DNA from: Melanocharis versteri
Lineage: Eukaryota > Chordata > Aves > Passeriformes > Melanocharitidae
Reading direction: 5' to 3'
NCBI GenBank assembly: GCA_013397845.1
Contig: VZTG01001939.1
Location: forward strand, 84,139-148,138
Length of the DNA stretch: 64,000 bases
The translations under genes were made by a program, and so were the position numbers. The notes beneath the pieces are model-generated. The model made no database searches. It saw nothing but the letters and a program-made list of their open reading frames with translations, and had not been told where the DNA came from. Shown here piece by piece: positions 61,124 through 64,000 of the stretch. Numbering within the stretch: the stretch's first letter is position 1; the number at the start of each line of letters is the position of its first letter.

Positions 61124-64000
61124 GCCCCAAACCCTCTGCTTTTAAATAGTTTTTGTAGTGTAGATTGATGAAATGATCTGTACTCCCCCCACACACCACC
61201 TTCTGATATGCATCCATTGGCTTGACAAAGCAGGTAGTCACACACACTCCACATGAATGCACCCGTGGCCAGGTTGCCTTGGAAACCTTCACTGCTACCT
61301 AATATTGTTATAATTGGCAAGAAAATATACGTTTTCTCCAATGATTCGCAGCATGTTTCCATTTTACATAAATGCAAGATTTCCATCTGCAGTTTTCTGA
61401 AGGTTTACTTTGCTTTTTCCCCAGAAACTTTAAAGATGATTTTTCCCCAGAAAAATTAAACTGTTGTTTAAATGTTAGAAACAGTGTTGTATCAGTACAG
61501 GGGGCCATACAGCAATTCCAGCTTCCCTGTGTCTGTCAAGAGGGACTTCTATCGTTCAGGAAAAGGAGCCCTGCGGTTCTCCCTGCTGCATTTAATTCCA
61601 TGCACAGCTCTGAAGTTAGAACAGGTCAGCCCAAGTGCCCCCACACAACTCTGCTCAGGCTGCACACTCTCCACACAACACCATCTACCTTGTCCAGCAC
61701 AACTAGTGGAAACCCTGAGCAGATTTTACTATATTAGCATTTCCAGCACAGACCAGGATGGTTATGGGATGCACTCTCCCAACACATAGCCTCAAGGAAG
61801 CATTTGGAGAAGAACCTTAGATGCTCCCCTAAAGGAGGGATTGCATAAGAGCTACACATGTGTCCACACTGCATGTACTTACCAGAAGAGATAAACGAAC
61901 TCTTGGTACTGTAGCACTGAGAGACCCCAAATCCTGCGCTCCTTAGGAGAGCAGCAGCCTGCAGCTACTCCTCCAGCCCAAGGCCCAGCTTGAGGCAGGT
62001 GGAAACTGCAAATTCTGATTGTCTGATGAGCAGTTTTGCCTAGGAAAGAGAAAGGGAAAAATCAGACATGATGGAGCACTGAATGCTAGTGGGTTCAAAA
62101 AGAAATGTCTGGAGGTGGCAAGCGAAAAGGGCAAAACCTTAAGTACCAACCCCCAAATGAGCAACCTGAAATACTTGGTGGACATGAATGAATGCTTTAA
62201 GTCAGGCTGAAGAGACATTTTCCTTGAAAAAGGAAAAAAGTGAACTAATTCCAGCTAGCCCAGATCGAATGCTGTGCCTCTCCATAGTAACTGCAATACC
62301 TGATTTCACCATGATGTAATCCTTCGAGTCCGAATTCCCACAACTCCTTAAACATCTCCTCCAAAAGCAGTGTGGTGACCCACAGCAAGTCCTGGGGTTG
62401 GTGTAGGCTCTTTCTTCAGCTGCAGGAGCTACTCTGAGCACCCTTTCCTGGGGTTGCTTCCTCGGTTGGGTGTCCAGCCCAAGCAGTGGCTGCCACGGCA
62501 GAGTCAAGGGGATTCTGATCCTGCCATCCTGCTCTGGAAAAAATAGTGAACTCAACTTCAGCTGATACTAAGCTATGCAAGAGAAAGAATTTTGGTAAAA
62601 CTAAAGCAACGTAAGTCTCTGACGTATGACTTTAGGTTGCCAAGTTAAAGCTGTAGTAAATCAGCTGTGGCAAGATCAGAAACTGTGGGTTTTCCACATA
62701 TTTTGGAGGAAAAGACAAGAGTTTCTTTCCTGTGCCTGTGTGGTACAGCTGTTCTTTGGCTTTAGTTACAGTCTCAAACAAATCTCTTGAAACAGAAATT
62801 ATGCTTTTTAAATGTAAAAGCATTAACTTGTATTTTAGCAAAAGTAAAATATCTCAAGCCAATTCATTTCAACATTTTTAAAATTACATCTGCATGGTTT
62901 TTGGAGTACATGCTTCCAGCAAATGTGTGATTTAGTCAAACGCAATTAAGAATTGATGCAAGTCATTGATAGCTGTTTTTCCTATCTATCTGCACCACAT
63001 CAGTAGAGTTCAGGGGATGCAGTAATTACTTTAACTCTGTTTAAAAGAGCTGCAGAGTTGTTTCCAAAAAGAAACCAAAGGCTAATTTTAAAATGCTCAA
63101 CATACACGTTTAGAATGGTATTCTTCAAAGGATCTCAGGGAAAGGGGACAATATGAATGCTAGGCTTTGAAAATGACTCAAAACTCTCAGTGAGATACTC
63201 AGTTTCCAGCATTCTCACTCTTCAAAACACCTGGGAATTTGACTTTCAGATCAGCATTGGCAAATTTGGCAAGTCTGCCTTGAAAACTTTGGTTTTGGTC
63301 CATCAGAGCTGCTTCAGTACAAAATCAGCTAAACTAGTGGATGTGCATTTGAGATCACGAGAAGCTTAGTGAGAAAGACAGATGGCAAAATGAACAAAAT
63401 AAAAGTTAATAACTCACTAGGTGTCACTCAGCGTTCATCCTGTTTAAATATCACACTATTTATTAGGGTGCCTGCCTAACACTTCAAACCCAACATCACA
63501 TAGCAATGCATGAGCTATTCTTGCAAGTGCTCTGAAGTATAGTGAGCCCATTCACGTTGAAAGAAAAGCAGTCTAAAAGTAACATCATGTAAAACTTGCA
63601 CTATTCCTGGCAAAACACCTCTTTTGCCCACCCTGTTTTTAATTTTGATTTGTCTCCAAGATTCCCAACTTTGCAAGCAGAAATAAACCCCAAAAGGTAA
63701 AATGCCAGAGGTGAGAGTTCTCCAAGGAACCCAGGCTCATGAGACTGGAAATTAAATTCTTCTGTGGAGAAATAGGGCACTGCCCCCCCAAAAGGTTGGG
63801 TTTTTTTAGACAGAAGGGCTTTTAAATCAAACTCTTCTTTAACACAGACCAGCAGAAGCTGAACTACAACCTAGTTTTCCAACACCAACAGGCTTTTTTT
63901 GCAGCATCTGATCCAAGGGGACAGTCACATGGCATTTCAAAGCATTTTTTACCATCTTATATTTTCAATTTTTAAGACTTGTCTTAGGTTAAAAATAGGT
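61124..64000. other. Non-coding DNA, nothing recognised
   Basis: Several short frames up to 121 codons (61372-61737) overlap in different frames. A good minus-strand donor-like site ('CTTCTG|GTAAGTAC', near 61880) lacks a convincing upstream acceptor. No repeat family, RNA gene or exon is supported. Confidence 0.5.

Noticed and set aside
1..64000. CRISPR array, operon, tRNA or rRNA genes, intact provirus or DNA transposon
   Set aside because: Looked for on both strands; no regularly spaced repeats, clover-leaf genes, long polyprotein-type frames or paired long terminal repeats were seen.

Overview
This window looks like non-coding DNA from a bird genome, or at least a sauropsid (reptile/bird) genome. 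The evidence is direct. There are no dense operon-like ORFs. Short reading frames are broken by stops on all six frames, with none longer than about 218 codons. Composition is AT-leaning with CpG depletion and many short A/T homopolymers. The recognisable interspersed repeats are CR1-type LINE 3' ends, including two plus-strand copies that end in the CR1-typical 'gattctatg' tail. Mammalian SINE families such as Alu or B1 were not seen. Repeat density is low, as expected for birds. The species and locus cannot be named from the sequence alone.

Layout. 1-10 kb: non-coding, with one CR1 3' end near 1.4 kb. 10-15 kb: AT-rich stretches with homeodomain/POU-like motifs and one exon-like acceptor at 12.09 kb. 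15-27 kb: non-coding, with an ancient MIR/CORE-SINE-like fragment at 17 kb, an A20 tract at 18.56 kb, and a possible regulatory block at 19.1-19.5 kb. 27-31 kb: a T/G-rich simple repeat, then a CpG-containing, non-repetitive block at 28.1-28.96 kb. 32-36.2 kb: the best coding evidence, a minus-strand exon-like segment (32483-32622) with good splice signals but a one-base frame break; a second, weaker exon candidate lies at 36089-36179, and a GC-richer patch with a degenerate minisatellite at 33.9-34.3 kb lies between them. 36-42 kb: an AT-rich stretch with a 12-bp-arm inverted repeat, a full CR1 3' end at 39.7 kb, and a weak 51-nt exon candidate at 41.5 kb. 43-45 kb: clustered homopolymers. 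47-50 kb: candidate regulatory DNA with a perfect palindromic RFX X-box, plus A/C-rich simple repeats. 51-60 kb: three minus-strand CR1 fragments of different apparent ages. 60-64 kb: nothing recognised beyond homopolymers.

Overall, the simplest reading is intergenic or intronic DNA. It may carry introns of one minus-strand gene, most visible at 32.5 kb, plus several stretches that look like conserved regulatory DNA. I see no CRISPR array, operon, rRNA, tRNA, intact transposon or intact provirus, and no novel multi-gene system.
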